A program made the position numbers and the translations under genes. Shown here one piece after another: positions 44,108 through 57,500 of a DNA stretch of 64,000 nucleotides. A model generated the notes under the pieces. The model had not been told where the DNA came from, made no database searches, and saw only the letters and a list, made by a program, of their open reading frames with translations. Source of the stretch: Tethya wilhelma (lineage: Eukaryota; Porifera; Demospongiae; Tethyida; Tethyidae); NCBI GenBank assembly GCA_964030475.1, contig CAXIPT010000001.1, positions 13,560,800 to 13,624,799 on the forward strand, written 5' to 3'. Position 1 is the stretch's first letter, and every line of letters starts with the position of its first letter.

Positions 44108-45724
44108 CATAAGTTGAGACTGAATGCACCTCGTCACTCTGCTCTGGTTTCTTGAGGCAATGGAATGGCTCCAGTTGGTAGAGAGAGTTCAACAGGTCAA
44201 TATCCACTTCACTGCTGACACTGAGGAACCCCACTGCACGACCATCAACCTAATAATAACACATTCAATGGCATAGAGGAGAGAAAGACTGTCAGTCCAG
44301 TAGTATAGAGTCTGCTGGCAATGGCACATGTATAGACTATTTACACACACACACACACACACAAACATACAATCAATATGGTGTACAAAAATTCCCCAAC
44401 ACAAATATTAGTCAAATTACAGTATTTAGTTTTGTCTGATAACTGTAGCCTCATTCCCAGGCTCTCCACTAGCTTTGACCTTTCACTCACATAAAGAAGA
44501 TCCTAGTTGTACCCTAATGTGTGCAACTATCATACTGTACAAGACTTACATCAGCAACTAGTGTTTGATGGGCATCATCTTGACAAGCTATCAACTCGGC
44601 AAGGAAAAATTCACCTATGGAGCAAAACAATATAACATTTTATAGTCAATAGTAACGGCCAATTCACTCAAATGGCTTACCATACTGCTCTTGAACAGTG
44701 CTACTGCATTGTTTAAATATAGGAGTGAGGTCATCAGCATCTTCCACCACGGCCGACCTCACATGTAGCATGGGGTAGTGCTGGTGTCTGTGAGTCACAT
44801 ATACCACCTCCTGAGCCATCTCACCACCATCACTACTACTCACAGCTGGGACTGGGGTGAAGTGGGTAGAGAGAGCTGATCCTGGAGAGTGTGGGCAAAA
44901 CAAACAAACAAACAAACAAATAAAACAAACAAACAAACAAAGAAGAACAACAACAACAACAAGAAAAAAAATGCACTGGATGATCAGTTTCTTACCTATG
45001 TTTGCACCAGATGGAACAATAAGGAAGACATACTGAAGAAGAGGTACAGCCATAAATGCCGTCCTGAAGTTGGAACAATAAAGTATGGTATTCTCTCACA
45101 TCTATGATAGAGTACAGTAGTATATTATTATTTTTCACCTACCTAAGCAATTCAGTGCTTGCCCCTTGATGAAAACTTTCTTTTGCAGTGAACAAGTGCA
45201 TGAAAAGTGTGTTTACAGGCTGGAGTGGGGGATAGTATGAGACTTCAACATAATCCACTGCTTGCAGAAATAGTTCATAACACTACACAATCATGCAATA
45301 CAACATTGAGTACAACCTACAGATATTTTGCTGCTTGGTTTATAATGAGTTTGCATCCATTGCTCCCACTTGGCTTGGTCCACACCACCAACATTGGGGT
45401 AGTCCAGCAGTGAAATGTGACCCAAAACATCATTGCTGTCTGTGCTTATCAGGCTGATAGCAAGGTTAGCATGCTCACTGCAAACACAGATAACAACATA
45501 ATTTAGCAAAAAAATTTCTTACAAATTGGTCTGAAATAGCCTGAGGGCATCTCAAATTTTTACTTGTATTCTCCTTACATAAGGCGTTCAACGTTTACTC
45601 GACCAAAAAGAGTATCTGTATGTCTAGTAATAAGTCGAGATATTCCTTCTGCATCTAAACTCTCTGTCCTGCGAGCAGAGAAACTTTCCTCGTTCTTTTC
45701 TGCATCCATCTTAACCGTTTCCAT
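44108..45724 (-). CDS. CFAP61: CFAP61, N-terminal exons
   Basis: It starts at METVKMDAEKNEESFSARRT (45724). Next comes HANLAISLISTDSNDVLGHI with LLDYPNVGG (45300-45479), then the LHVRSAVVEDADDLTPIFKQ exon (44680-44879), AELIACQDDAHQTLVADV (about 44549-44617), and 44108-44249 (LLNSLYQLEPFHC). These align in order with the N-terminal acetyltransferase-like region of human CFAP61. The following exons (roughly the middle third) are not found. A + strand gene occupies 40193-43891, so either it is nested in a large CFAP61 intron or the middle lies in the gap at 40192. The start codon lies 67 bp from the MRPL27 start on the opposite strand. Confidence 0.88.
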
Positions 45725-45791
45725 GGCAACGGCTACTGATTCTAAATTGCGCACACCACATTTCTAATTAAACAGCACCTTACAGTCGAAG
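45725..45791. promoter_or_regulatory. bidirectional promoter, CFAP61 / MRPL27
   Basis: 67 bp between the two start codons, with no room for separate promoters. The same arrangement occurs at 47200-47266 in the second haplotype. Pairing a ciliary gene with a mitochondrial ribosomal gene gives no obvious common regulator. Confidence 0.6.
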
Positions 45792-46571
45792 ATGAACAGG
45801 CTATGGACATTCCTGTACAACTTCAGAAAAGGTATTTTTAGCTTCAACTAGTGAATTATTGTACTCATAATATTATTGTATGCCTTCTTCATAGTTGACC
45901 ATGTCTGTGTAAGATGGGCATCCAAGAAAGCTGGAGGAAGCACAAAAAATGGCCGAAAAACCGCTGGCAAGAGACTTGGACTGAAGTGCGGAGATGGTGA
46001 GTGAATTCTACATATTAGTACATATTGTTTATTCAATTCACATCTCCTGTAGGTGAATCTGTAGTGCCTGGAAATATCATTGTAAGACAAAGGGGGACAA
46101 AGTTTTGTCCTGGACTCAATGTAAGCACCTAATGATTAGCTTTGTTCCCAGGGTCCTCCCTCACGAACCATATATATTATATAACCATTCCATACAAACT
46201 TCAAGACACCATAATTTTAGACATCATAATTATAGTTAAACCATTAGCTGTTAAGTAGCCTCGTTCCCAGGCCTTCCTCCTCTTCATGTATAATAAATTA
46301 TTATTATTTTTACTGAGCCATATCAAAAATTAATATTGTAATTGATCTACTTCAGGTTGGAATGGGAAAAGACCATACACTTTTTGCTCTCGTGAAGGGA
46401 AATGTGATGTACACAAGATTTGCCAGGAAGCCCCTGCCTCCCCAGAAAGGTCGCAAATGGATCAAAAAGCCGTGGAGAAAGTTTGTCAATGTTGTAAATG
46501 AACCAGCATCTCCTAAACTAGTGTTAACTCAAACACTGCAACCTCCACAGAGTACAGTAACAATATCATAA
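45792..46571 (+). CDS. MRPL27: mitochondrial ribosomal protein bL27m, first haplotype copy
   Basis: Exons 45792-45831, 45895-45996, 46053-46120 and 46356-46571, all in phase. After a short leader ([13 protein letters not shown]) comes the highly conserved L27 core [20 protein letters not shown], then [17 protein letters not shown] and [15 protein letters not shown], and a C-terminal extension. bL27 sits near the peptidyl-transferase centre of the large subunit. The intron before the last exon contains a TAGCCTCG-family solo end (about 46258). Confidence 0.93.
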
Positions 46572-46695
46572 GTATTGCTGTTGTATGTGTATTTGCAAAT
46601 GTAAATCAGAAATGAGAATTCATTGTTCTAGTATCTGTAACAGTTATGGTGTGAGGGAGTGCCGAGTTGGAGAGTGCACAAGAGTTTTAATCTCA

Positions 46696-46696
46696 N
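46696..46696. other. collapsed assembly gap (N)
   Basis: Sequence restarts at the equivalent of 45219, repeating the CFAP61/MRPL27 region. Confidence 0.9.
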
Positions 46697-46799
46697 CTGG
46701 AGTGAGGGATAGTGTGAGACTTCAACATAATCCACTGCTTGCAGAAATAGTTCACAGTACTATGCAATCATGCAATACAACATTGAGTACAACCTACAG

Positions 46800-47199
46800 A
46801 TATTTTGCTGCTTGGTTTATAATGAGATTGTATCCATTGCTCCCACTTGGCTTGGTCCACACCACCAACATTGGGGTAGTCCAGCAGTGAAATGTGACCC
46901 AAAACATCATTGCTGTCAGTGCTAATCAGGCTGATAGCAAGGTTAGCATGCTCACTGCAAACACAGTAACAACATCAGCAATAAATCTCTTACAACCACA
47001 GTTTAATTGCCTGAGGGCATTTCAAATTTATACTGTATTCTTTTGCTGCTTACATGAGGCGTTCAACGTTTACTCGACCAAAAAGAGTATCTGTATGTCT
47101 AGTAATAAGTCGAGATATTCCTTCTGCATCTAAACTCTCTGTCCTGCGAGCGGAGAAACTTTCCTCGTTCTTTTCTGCATCCATCTTAACCGTTTCCAT
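46800..47199 (-). CDS. CFAP61: CFAP61 first exons, second haplotype copy
   Basis: 47054-47199 repeats the METVKMDAEKNEESF exon and about 46800-46956 the HANLAISLISTDSNDVLGHI exon, with scattered substitutions. The copy is cut at the gap on its 3' side. It is allelic redundancy rather than a paralogue, since introns and intergenic sequence match too. Confidence 0.8.
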
Positions 47200-47266
47200 G
47201 GCAACGACTATTGATTCTAAATTGAGCACACCATATTTCTAATTAAACAGCACCTTACAGTCGAAA

Positions 47267-48045
47267 ATGAACAGGCTATGGACATTCTTGTACAACTTCA
47301 GAAAAGGTATTTTAGCTTCAACTAGTGAATTATTGTACTCATAATATTATTGTATGCCTTCTTCATAGTTGACCATGTCTGTGTAAGATGGGCATCCAAG
47401 AAAGCTGGAGGAAGCACAAAAAATGGCCGAAAAACCGCTGGCAAGAGACTTGGACTGAAGTGCGGAGATAGTGAGTGAATTCTACATATTAGTATGTATT
47501 GTTTATTCAATTCACATCTCCTGTAGGTGAATCTGTAGTGCCTGGAAATATCATTGTAAGACAAAGGGGGACAAAGTTTTGTCCTGGACTCAATGTAAGC
47601 ACCCAATGATTAGCTTTGTTCCCAGGGTCCTCCCTCACGAACCATATATATTATATAACCATTCCATACAAACTTCAAGACACCATAATTTTAGACATCA
47701 TAATTATAGTTAAACCATTAGCTGTTAAGTAGCCTCGTTCCCAGGCCTTCCTCCTCTTCATGTATAATAAATTATTATTATTTTTACTGAGCCATATCAA
47801 AAATTAATATTGTAATTGATCTACTTCAGGTTGGAATGGGAAAAGACCATACACTTTTTGCTCTCGTGAAGGGAAATGTGATGTACACAAGATTTGCCAG
47901 GAAGCCCCTGCCTCCCCAGAAAGGTCGCAAATGGATCAAAAAGCCGTGGAGAAAGTTTGTCAATGTTGTAAATGAACCAGCATCTCCTAAACTAGTGTTA
48001 ACTCAAACACTGCAACCTCCACAGAGTACAGTAACAATATCATAA
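47267..48045 (+). CDS. MRPL27: mitochondrial ribosomal protein bL27m, second haplotype copy
   Basis: Same four exons as 45792-46571. One coding difference is clear: the base before the second donor is A instead of G (gagata|gtgagt), so the split codon encodes Ser instead of Gly after KCGD. The donor GT is intact. The repeated TAGCCTCG solo ends in the intron match as well, confirming that this is the same locus. Confidence 0.9.
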
Positions 48046-48519
48046 GTATTGCTGTTGTATGTGTATTTGCAAATGTAAATCAGAAATGAGAATTCATTGT
48101 TCTAGTATCTGTAACAGTTATGGTGTGAGGGAGTGCCGAGTTGGAGAGTGCACAAGAGTTTTAATCTCAGACCCAGAACAATTTACAACCATAATGCATC
48201 TACTTTTGTACGATTACTCTAACAATAGCTATTCATACACATAATAAACGGAAGTAAGACTAACAAAACTCAACAGAACAACTGTATCCATTTGCACAAA
48301 TAAACAAAAAAAAGGAACTGTATCAGTATATATATAGTCGCTAAAAATAGAAATCGCCAAGAATAAATGTGCACCTTGCAACTGTAGTTTATAGCTCACA
48401 TAAGTGCACTTAAATTGTGATAATATTATTTTAGTAACAAAATAGTGCTTATGTACTGATCCAGTGCCCTGTCAATGTACTGTCCTGTCTTACACAGAGT
48501 TGAGTCCGGCCTACCCACC

Positions 48520-49060
48520 AGTTAATTATGCATGATGAGACTAGCTAAGTATCCGACATTCACTTTGACTGTTTAACAGTTACACACACACAGTGGACAA
48601 GCCAGTTTACTGAAGAGACTGGTACAGGCTAGAAGAACAGGTTACAGTGCTAGCTATATACCACACAAATAACTGACCAAGAAACACAAACTGTGGTGAA
48701 GGTGACCGTAAATAATTATACAACTTGAGACTCACCAACAACAAGTACACGAACATTAACTATAATAATGCATAAGCTTTTGCATATGAACAAATATAAT
48801 ATACAATTATTAAAATGTTGATCATGCAAAATAATTGCATCAGATTCTACACAATCATACTTATTCAAAATATATAAATGATAACCAGCCTTTCATGTAC
48901 GTATGTTGACAGAGGAAGAAAGTGGGGATAAGGGGATAAAAATTTGAAAATGAAATGATAAAAAATAACCAGAGTGAAGCATAATTTTTTTCTTTAAAGA
49001 ATTAATGTTGCCAAATCTGCAATAGTTAATTTTAGATTCCTATGATCGAGAATACTCTTG
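48520..49060. repeat. diverged copy of the 3' flank of the 50621 gene
   Basis: Blocks such as 'gataaccagcctttcatgta', 'aacacaaactgtgg', 'gggataaaaa' and 'aaatctgcaat' occur in the same order at 50211-50640. No coding exon was found with it, so only the flank of a former tandem copy remains. Confidence 0.6.
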
Positions 49061-49976
49061 CTATGATTTAATGTAGCATTTTCTTTGCTCAGGAGCTATC
49101 ATGTGAGGGAGCTAGCAACAATTTTTAATGTAAGTACATGCAATAATATTTGCTAGCTAACTTGGCCCGGTTTGATGTAAAAATTAGAATCTTGTTCCAG
49201 GCCTAGGCATTCTTGCCACTTCAGTGAAAAGTCGGGCAAGTAGGACTCAGCCCATTAATCCGATTCACAAACATTCATACTTATGACTACCTATTTCACA
49301 GTTCATGTTTAGTACAAAATCATAATCAATGGCATTTGTAGGATGATTTGAAATCGGCAAATAATAATAGTACCATAAATGTATGTCACCTTACGGTAAT
49401 CTGGCTGCCACTGGCCAGATTCAATGCATTTTACTGGTATTAAATTTTACTATTTTGTGAAAATGAACAGTAGTCTAATCATATGTTTCAGCAACAGTTT
49501 TAGTGGTTCACTGGGCAGAGAGCCTGCATGCATGAGTGGAAAGGATTGAAACATGGCAGGAATGTTCTAGTTGTAGAGGAGGAGCTATATAGGACTAGCA
49601 TGAGACAGAGTGGTTTACAGTACAAATAATAAAGTGGTTTGCATTATGTACTACACATGATGTGCATGTAGTGAAGTGGCCTAGGTACTGGAATGGCTCC
49701 AAAATTAGCTCAAAAGTTTATTTTTAGGAACGAACCGTAATGAAATCATTAAGTTGGTAAGCCTATTTGTGAATAATAACCTAAATTCAAAAGGGTTGCT
49801 CTCTTCATTTGGAACACTATACACCACAAAAATTTTAATTCAGTATAGGGAAGTTTCCCTGGGGCTTACTATGCAATTGCGCAATTGCAATTAATCACAA
49901 CCATGTAGCCATAACAAAACCACAGATAGTAATATAGACACCTAGCTAGCTAGCTATCTATCTACCAGGGAAATCA

Positions 49977-50054
<78 letters not shown>

Positions 50055-50340
50055 AAAGCGCATAGAACAGCTTTGTGATCATTATCTCGCTCACTCAATA
50101 TTTGAAGTAAAATGTAGCTACATATTATTTTAGCATTTTTGTTGTTGCATCATAGATAATAACACTATATTTATTGAACAAAAAGTAATAAGGAGCTGTA
50201 ACTATAATTATGCATGATGAGATTTATAAGTATGTGAATTTAATATAATTCAAGTGTTGAGGATCTGATTCTCTCAGACTATATAATATATATTATAATG
50301 ATAACTATAATAGTTATAATTATTTCTGACTCTAACTGTT
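49061..50340. other. no recognisable gene
   Basis: AT-rich sequence without a conserved ORF, apart from the CA microsatellite. Confidence 0.6.
49976..50051. repeat. (CA)n microsatellite
   Basis: About 36 ca units followed by a short A run. Confidence 0.92.
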
Positions 50341-50620
50341 ACACACTCAGTGGATAAATCAGTTTCTACAAACTAGAACACAAAGAGACTTGTACAAACT
50401 ACAAAAACAGCTAGGTTACAGAGATAGCTACCAGACAGACAACTGTCCCAGAAAACACCAACTGTGGAAAAGAGCTGAAGGGAGTGTATCTACACAGTCA
50501 TTGAAAAAATTACATAAAAAGATAACCAGCCTTTCATGTATGTCAAAGAGGGGAAGGGAGTGGGAAAAGGGGGGATAAAAAAAATAATGAAATAATGTGG
50601 CATAAAATCTGCAATGGGTA

Positions 50621-51549
50621 TTATTGATCGTTATGATGGTAATTCTTGAATCTTTGGAGGCCAAAACAAACCAAGAAAATCACAAGAGTACAACAAAATA
50701 GCACAAAAAACACAGCTGCAATGGTAGTAAAAGAGATCACAAGCTGGCTGGTGGCTTGCACTGACTGGGCACCTATAGAAACATGAGAACATACATAGGC
50801 CACAGTTATTACAAGATCCACTCAGTTCTATGCATCATATAATAATGCATGATTGTGTTTATACCTGCAGTTGTAACAGTGGAAATGGGTGGTGTCACCT
50901 CTGATCCCTTCAAATTAGGCTTACCAAGTATAGTGATATTGCCTGAAATTGAACAACACAATCAAAATTAACATATCTGTATACAGTGCTGTAATAATTA
51001 TAACAATATTATAAAAAGATAATTATTGTTATACTTACCCTGTTTGAAAATCAACTGAATGGGCTCATGGAAGCATACATTTCTTAGTCCACCTATTTCC
51101 CCTTGGGCACAGATCTTAAAAGTCGTCCCATTCAACATGTCTTGACAAGTTGGGATCATCATGTTGATGGAGGAACAATTGGAATCTGAATCAAACTTGC
51201 ATGGTTCCCTTTCTTTAAAAGACAGTAGTACATGCGTGTAAAACAGTCTTTTAGAACTCTCTGTCATTTCGGCAGGTCCCAATATACCATTCACCCAATC
51301 ACATCTTGTTTCACAGTAGGCACGAACATAGGTGTTGCATTGTTCCAAGTCACTTGGATAGTGTAAAACTTTTATGGTCCCATCAGTGCCAACTGACAAA
51401 TCACAGCGAACTGTTTCATTCTGCAAGACAGTTCTATTCTCAGGAGCAGCAGATTTCCTAGGTCGTACTATAAATGCTGGCTTTGCATATGTCATATTGA
51501 ATGACAAAATTATGATCATCACTAATACTATGCTCGAACTCCAGACCAT
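50621..51549 (-). CDS. small type I membrane protein of unknown function
   Basis: Exons 51039-51549, 50866-50942 and 50621-50772 splice in phase. The order is: signal peptide (MVWSSSIVLVMIIILSF); a Cys-rich ectodomain of about 150 residues with several N-glycosylation sites (NRT, NET, NCS, NGT); a Ser/Thr-rich stalk; one transmembrane segment (VISFTTIAAVFFVLFCCTLV); and a short basic tail (QRFKNYHHNDQ). An in-frame Met 14 codons upstream (51591) is possible, but the hydrophobic stretch favours 51549. I do not recognise the ectodomain. It may be a receptor-like surface protein; a diverged 3' flank upstream of the gene's end suggests a former tandem copy. Confidence 0.7.
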
Positions 51550-51779
51550 GATGTCTGACAGATGTCTACCTGCACACGGCTTTACGTGCAATGTTGCGCC
51601 TCAGTGTACGTATTCAGGCTGCTAGCTACCCTTTATATAGTTGCTGTTCGGACTGCTAGGCTAGCATGCCGGTGTGGTTTAATCTCTGGTTTAATCTGGT
51701 GCCATGCCCAGGCCCAGACTAGGGGGGTGGGGCTTCTAGCTCTGGCTTCCAATCTACAACAACAACAAAAAAATTAATG

Positions 51780-54560
51780 CAGAATGATGTGCTACTTGCC
51801 TCCAGGCATGGTACCAACTTATATTAATTGATTAATACTGGCCTATATATCAATAGAAATCAGTAAGTGTTTAATTTGTACTTTCTAGCTGAATTCACTG
51901 AATCGGAGAGATACTGATGTCATTTCAATCAAAGCACAGGCAAAACAACTGATGATGATAAGCAACAATTTAACACAAGCAACTTCTCTGTCTTGAGCAA
52001 TCATCTATGAACTATATTATTACTAACTTGGAGAAGTATCTGCCTGATATGTTAGCACTCCTTCCCCTACACTTTAGAAGAGAGCTCCTTCTCCTTTTAC
52101 CTCCAGCTGATCTCTTCCAACTGGGACCAAGGTTGTTGAAGGCGTTGACATGGAGAATGAGATATGGAAGGTAGTGAATACCCGTTTTAAATTTGATGTA
52201 AGCCATTTGGCTCATCTTGAGGCTGATTCATCAAAATCAAGTAAGTATTTAGTGCCTGTTCCCAATGGGATCAAGCCAGATATGTCACACTCAATATTCA
52301 CTGGCACCTTGTGGAAAGCACATTTCATTTTTCATGTCTAGTGTCCTTTTTGTTCTATGTAACATGCACCTTTTCAGATGAGCACAGATTTTGTAGATTT
52401 GGCTGCTTGTTACACCTCAAATTTTGGATCTATGTATATAGTTCTCTTACAGCTCCTACTTTGTACCAAATTTTATAAGCTGAGTTAGCTTATTGAGTTT
52501 GGTGGATTTCCTCAAGAAAAGTGACCCTCTTTCCCTCTCGGTATTCTCGATTCTTCACCAGCTTGGTCCCACTCTCAGAGTGGCTACAATTTCTGCACAA
52601 TAACTGTCGTATTCAGCCATCAGAATCAACATAGACCTTAATTGGGCAAATCTACAGACTGAATGTAGCACCTACAGCCCTGTTTCAGTGCTTATAATAA
52701 TATTGGCTAATGTACAACATCTTGAATTATCATTGCACTCAAACTTTATATGATCTGTTCCAGAAGTTATCTCAGACATGTACAATGCTGTACAGTTGAT
52801 CTATATGATAGCAAACACTTTGAGACATTGAGTTTAAGTTACTTTGTACAACCATCATCTGAATCTGTTCCCGTTAAGCCTGGTGATATATGTTTGGTCG
52901 AGTTCTGAGTGAATGTTTCTTTCATCCCACTGGTTCAGAGCTAATTGCAGAGCTAGCTGAAACACCTAGATATATCGGGTTTAACTGAGATTAATCTATC
53001 AATATTCTCTTTTGTTTTCACTCATTCAAAATCACAATTTGACAGTTTCTGTCAGTGGATTAACAGTAGCATACACAAAGGCATGCGAACAATAACTGTT
53101 TCAAACCCTTAGGCCTTGAGGGTTCTTTAACATCAGAGGTTTCGATGTCCTCAATGTGCAGTTCCATCTTTATTGATGAAGTGCATGGGATTCCATTTTC
53201 CCTGTTGTTTGGGCTTCTCAAAATTTTTCTTTGTTCTACATCAACAAATCCATTGAAAATGGATGTATCTTCTTGCCACATTACTCTGCAATTCCGTCAG
53301 TAGAAGAGTTAAAATCTATAATTTCTGAATCCACATCAAAATGTTTGTAAGTCTTTGTGTATAATAAACACGTAACATAGACCATGATTTCTTGAACATA
53401 TTGCACTACCTGCCCTTAGTTCCATTTGGTAGAGCTTTATGTCAAATACAGCATTGTAATGCCATATGAAAAATCATGGCCCACAGTATCTTTTGTACCA
53501 TGTGAAGTCTTTCATAGGCTTGCTCAATCACCTATGTGCTAAATTGAGAGATTATTAGTTAGTATCAGGATTCTCAGTAACAAAGTTATAATTTTGTTAG
53601 TTACAAGATTGTTTGCTGTTCTTCTTAAAATGGCTGATAAGTATTCAGAAACTGCAATTACTTTAAAGTTTTATGGTGAATGGAAAAATGTGGTGGCTGT
53701 ACACAACTCGATCAATTGGTCATGTACTTTTCAGTTTCCAGAAGCTCATTGCCATTGACTGAGTTCCATTCTATATATACGCTCGTCAAGGTAATAATTC
53801 TTTGGATAATCCAATCAAGAAAGCAGCTAAACGTTTTAATATCACTGTTGTACAAAATGAGACTATTAGATAGGTAAACCTCTAATTTGATATTTTTAGA
53901 TGAAAACCCTCTAGTTTCTCTCCAATTAGGAGTTTGCATGCTGTTAGCTATGCATGTTTTCAAACTTATGTAATGTTTTGCATGTGTATGTATATGGTTA
54001 TTGTTTATTTTGAAATTTTTGGACTACGCTGTATAAGTTTTGTTTCAAGTTTTGCTGAGGCTTGCATTCTTATTGCCCAGTCATGTGTGTATTGTAATCT
54101 AGTTTTACTTACTATTATGTCTTGCATGCATTTTGTATCTGGTGAGTGAGTGGTGACATGATAGTGACTATACCTGTGAGGTATCAGTAGTGGCCGTCAG
54201 CAAGCTTGTTTGAGATGACTGTTGAGCATAATTATTACCATACAATATCATATCATATTATTATATTAATTGTACATCATCTCTATCCTGAGTTCATATG
54301 ATATGTATAAGCTTAACATAGAATTTCTAAAAGTTTTGTTCCCATGGAATTATTTTGTAAACTAGATATTTTTCTATACAAAAGTTATCCAAACTAATCG
54401 ATCGATCATGATAAACTATACATCAAGAGTGTATAATTGATTATGACCATATATACAGCTAAACCCATGCAGAAGGGATTGTATAGTCTAACTCAACCTA
54501 TGGCTGCAAGTTGATCTGTAGCTCATTTATAGATCAATAATAGTATAATTATTTACCTAC
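51780..54560. other. no recognisable gene
   Basis: Several short open frames (for example around 52012-52215 and 53060-53281) have no domain I recognise and no splice pattern. This could be old transposon sequence. Nothing firm can be said. Confidence 0.5.
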
Positions 54561-54567
54561 AATAATA

Positions 54568-57500
54568 ATGAATCCAACAACTCCAGCTGCTAGGAGTGTA
54601 TTAATGAGCTTATTTTTTCTGACTATGTCATGTGGACTGTCCAAGACAGTGGCAACAGATCTAGATCCACCAGTGTACTATATTGTAGCAAATGAAAATC
54701 AAACATGCCCTAGTATCGATGGATCATGTTTAATGTTTCGTGATCTTGTTGAGAGTGAATCTTCTTACTTTAAAGAAAATGGTGCAACGATTGTACTTCT
54801 ACCTGGAATCCATAATGCTGTTCATAAGAAGAAAATAATAATAGCACAATATGAAGTTGAGAATTTCACACTGATTGGATGGAAAGGATTGAGCAAATCT
54901 GAAGATGCAAACAATTCAGAAGCAGTCATTGTTTGCGATACTCCATTTAGTCTAGCATTTGTATTCAAGTACGTTAGAAATGTAACTATTTCCCACATAA
55001 CTTTTGATCATTGTGGTGCCAACATTACCATTCCTCGCAGGTTCAGATACAAGGATCGTTGGTATATTGCTACCATTGCCATAGTAATGTCAGAGAGCAT
55101 GATACTAGATCATGTTGCTATTTGTAATGCAACTGGTATAGGGATCTCGTTTTACAGAAGCTATCTGATCTTTATGCGTGACTCTATGATACTTAACTCA
55201 AATGGGTGGATCTTCTGGGTTGAACAATCAGCTGTGACACTTGAACAAAAAAGTTTATTTCGACGAAACAAAGGAGGAATGAAGATCTTAAACAATAGCC
55301 ATTTAATTTTCGAGAAAAATAGCAAGACAGCTTTTTGGGAAAACATTTGTGAGTCAAAAAACAAAGCTTTTGGATATGACACGGCTTGTTCCATTTGTCA
55401 TGTGGTGAACAATTCAGTGCTGGTTGTAAAGGAAAATTCTCTCATTCAATTTTTGGATAACATAGCAACGTTTAGCGGTGGAATTTCTCTATCTCAGTCC
55501 ATTATGTTTGTCTACAGAAATGCTTCTGCGATTTTTAGAAATAACTCAGGTAGTTATGGAGGAGCTTTGTCATTGTATGGTGGTTCACAAATAGAACTAC
55601 GCAGTGATTCAGAAACTGGCAAGCCTTCACCAGCAAACACATGTAACCATACAGAACTTATAAAGGTGATGATTGAGAGAAATCATGCTAATGCATTTGG
55701 TGGTGGAGTATTTGTCGAAGATTCCAGCTATGTTGATATCTTGTATGAAAAGTTACTGAAAAAGCCCATCATAAACCAAAGTGGATGTAAAAGAGTGGCC
55801 AACATTAGGTTTATCAACAACACAGCTGCAATAGCTGGCAGTGATATATATGGTGGATGGATTGACTTACAAGTACGACATGAACCAGAGTTTTCCATCA
55901 AAGACAACTTTCAAATTCACAAAAATAAAAATGACCTATCTCAAATAGCATCAGATCCAGTTCGTGTGTGTATGTGTATGAAAGGCGTATCCAACTGTAG
56001 TGTGACTGAGCACACTGTAGATGTCTACCCAGGACAGTTATTTGACATTCAAGCAGTGGCTGTTGGACAAAGATACGGGACGATTCCGGCAGTAGTATTT
56101 GCATCAACAAATGAGTCACATCTGACAATTTTACGAGACCATGAAACTGAAATTGTTCGTAAAAACTGTACCACTTTACATTATTCTGCATCATCCACAA
56201 CTTCTTACTCAAATGGTGTCCTAAATTTACAGACAAAAAGAACAGTGTACACAAAACCTACAAGGGACATTAAATTTGCCGGCTACTCAAAGCTCCTTCA
56301 ACAACTTTCAATAAAAGTTCAATTAAAGCAGTGCCCACTCGGCTTTATGAAGCTATTAAATGCAGAATTACAAAGTTTTGAGTGCAAATGTCACCCAAGT
56401 TTTAAACAGCACCAAATTTCAAACTGCAACATCACATTAGAAGCGATTAGTAAACCACTGGAGTTGTGGATGAATGCAACTTTCACGCACACTAATAAGC
56501 ACACAGTTGGCATGTTAATTCATAAACACTGTCCATATGACTACTGCAAATATCCTCTACCAACTGAGTCTAAATGTTATTTGAAAACCAAATTTTTGTG
56601 GGTCAATTTAAGCAGCCCAGATGATCAGTGTGCATTTAACCGTTCAGGCATTTTATGTGGAGCTTGTCGACAAGACTTTAGTCGAGTTCTTGGGACATCG
56701 AATTGCAAGAAGTGCTCAAGTCTTTGGGTTCTACTGATATTCCCAGGAGCAGCTTTAGCTGGACTAGCTCTAGTTGTATTTCTGATATGCCTCAATATGA
56801 CAATCTCAATTGGAGCAATCAATGGGCTCATCTTTTATGCCAATATCGTCAGAGTCAACCACACAATATTCTTTCCACCCAGCATCAAAGACTCGTTTTT
56901 AAGCATGTTTATAGCATGGGTCAACTTGGACTTGGGAATTGAAGTGTGCCTCTATGATGGTCTAAATGCTTATGCCATAGCATGGCTGCAGTTTTTGTTT
57001 CCAATGTACATATGGGCCATAGTCATAACCATCATTATCACTAGTTACTATTCTTCCACTGTGGCTCGACTCAGTGGCAGTAACATAGTATCAGTTCTAG
57101 TAACCTTGTTTCTCCTTTCTTACACCAAGTTGCTACGTCTTTTCATCACTGTATTCCAACCTACTGTTCTAGTGTACCCTGATGGTTACAGGAGAAGAGT
57201 GTGGCTCTATGATGGCAATGTGGACTACCTCAAAGGAAAGCACATTCCTCTGTTCATGGCTGCACTGCTGCTACTGGTCGTTCTCTCAATTCCTTACACA
57301 ACCTCCCTGATATTTATTCAATGCTTGAGAAGAGTTAACCACCTCAAAATACTTTTCTGGGTGCGTAAATTAAAACCTCTCTTTGATGCCCACACTGGAC
57401 CATACAAAGACAAACATGGATACTGGACTGGACTTCTCTTGCTGATCAGAGCTGTTCTTCTAATTGTATTTTCACTCAATGTGTCAGGAGATGCATCAGT

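Noticed and set aside
52012..53281. Possible retrotransposon coding remnants
   Set aside because: No reverse transcriptase, integrase or repeat ends could be recognised in any frame.
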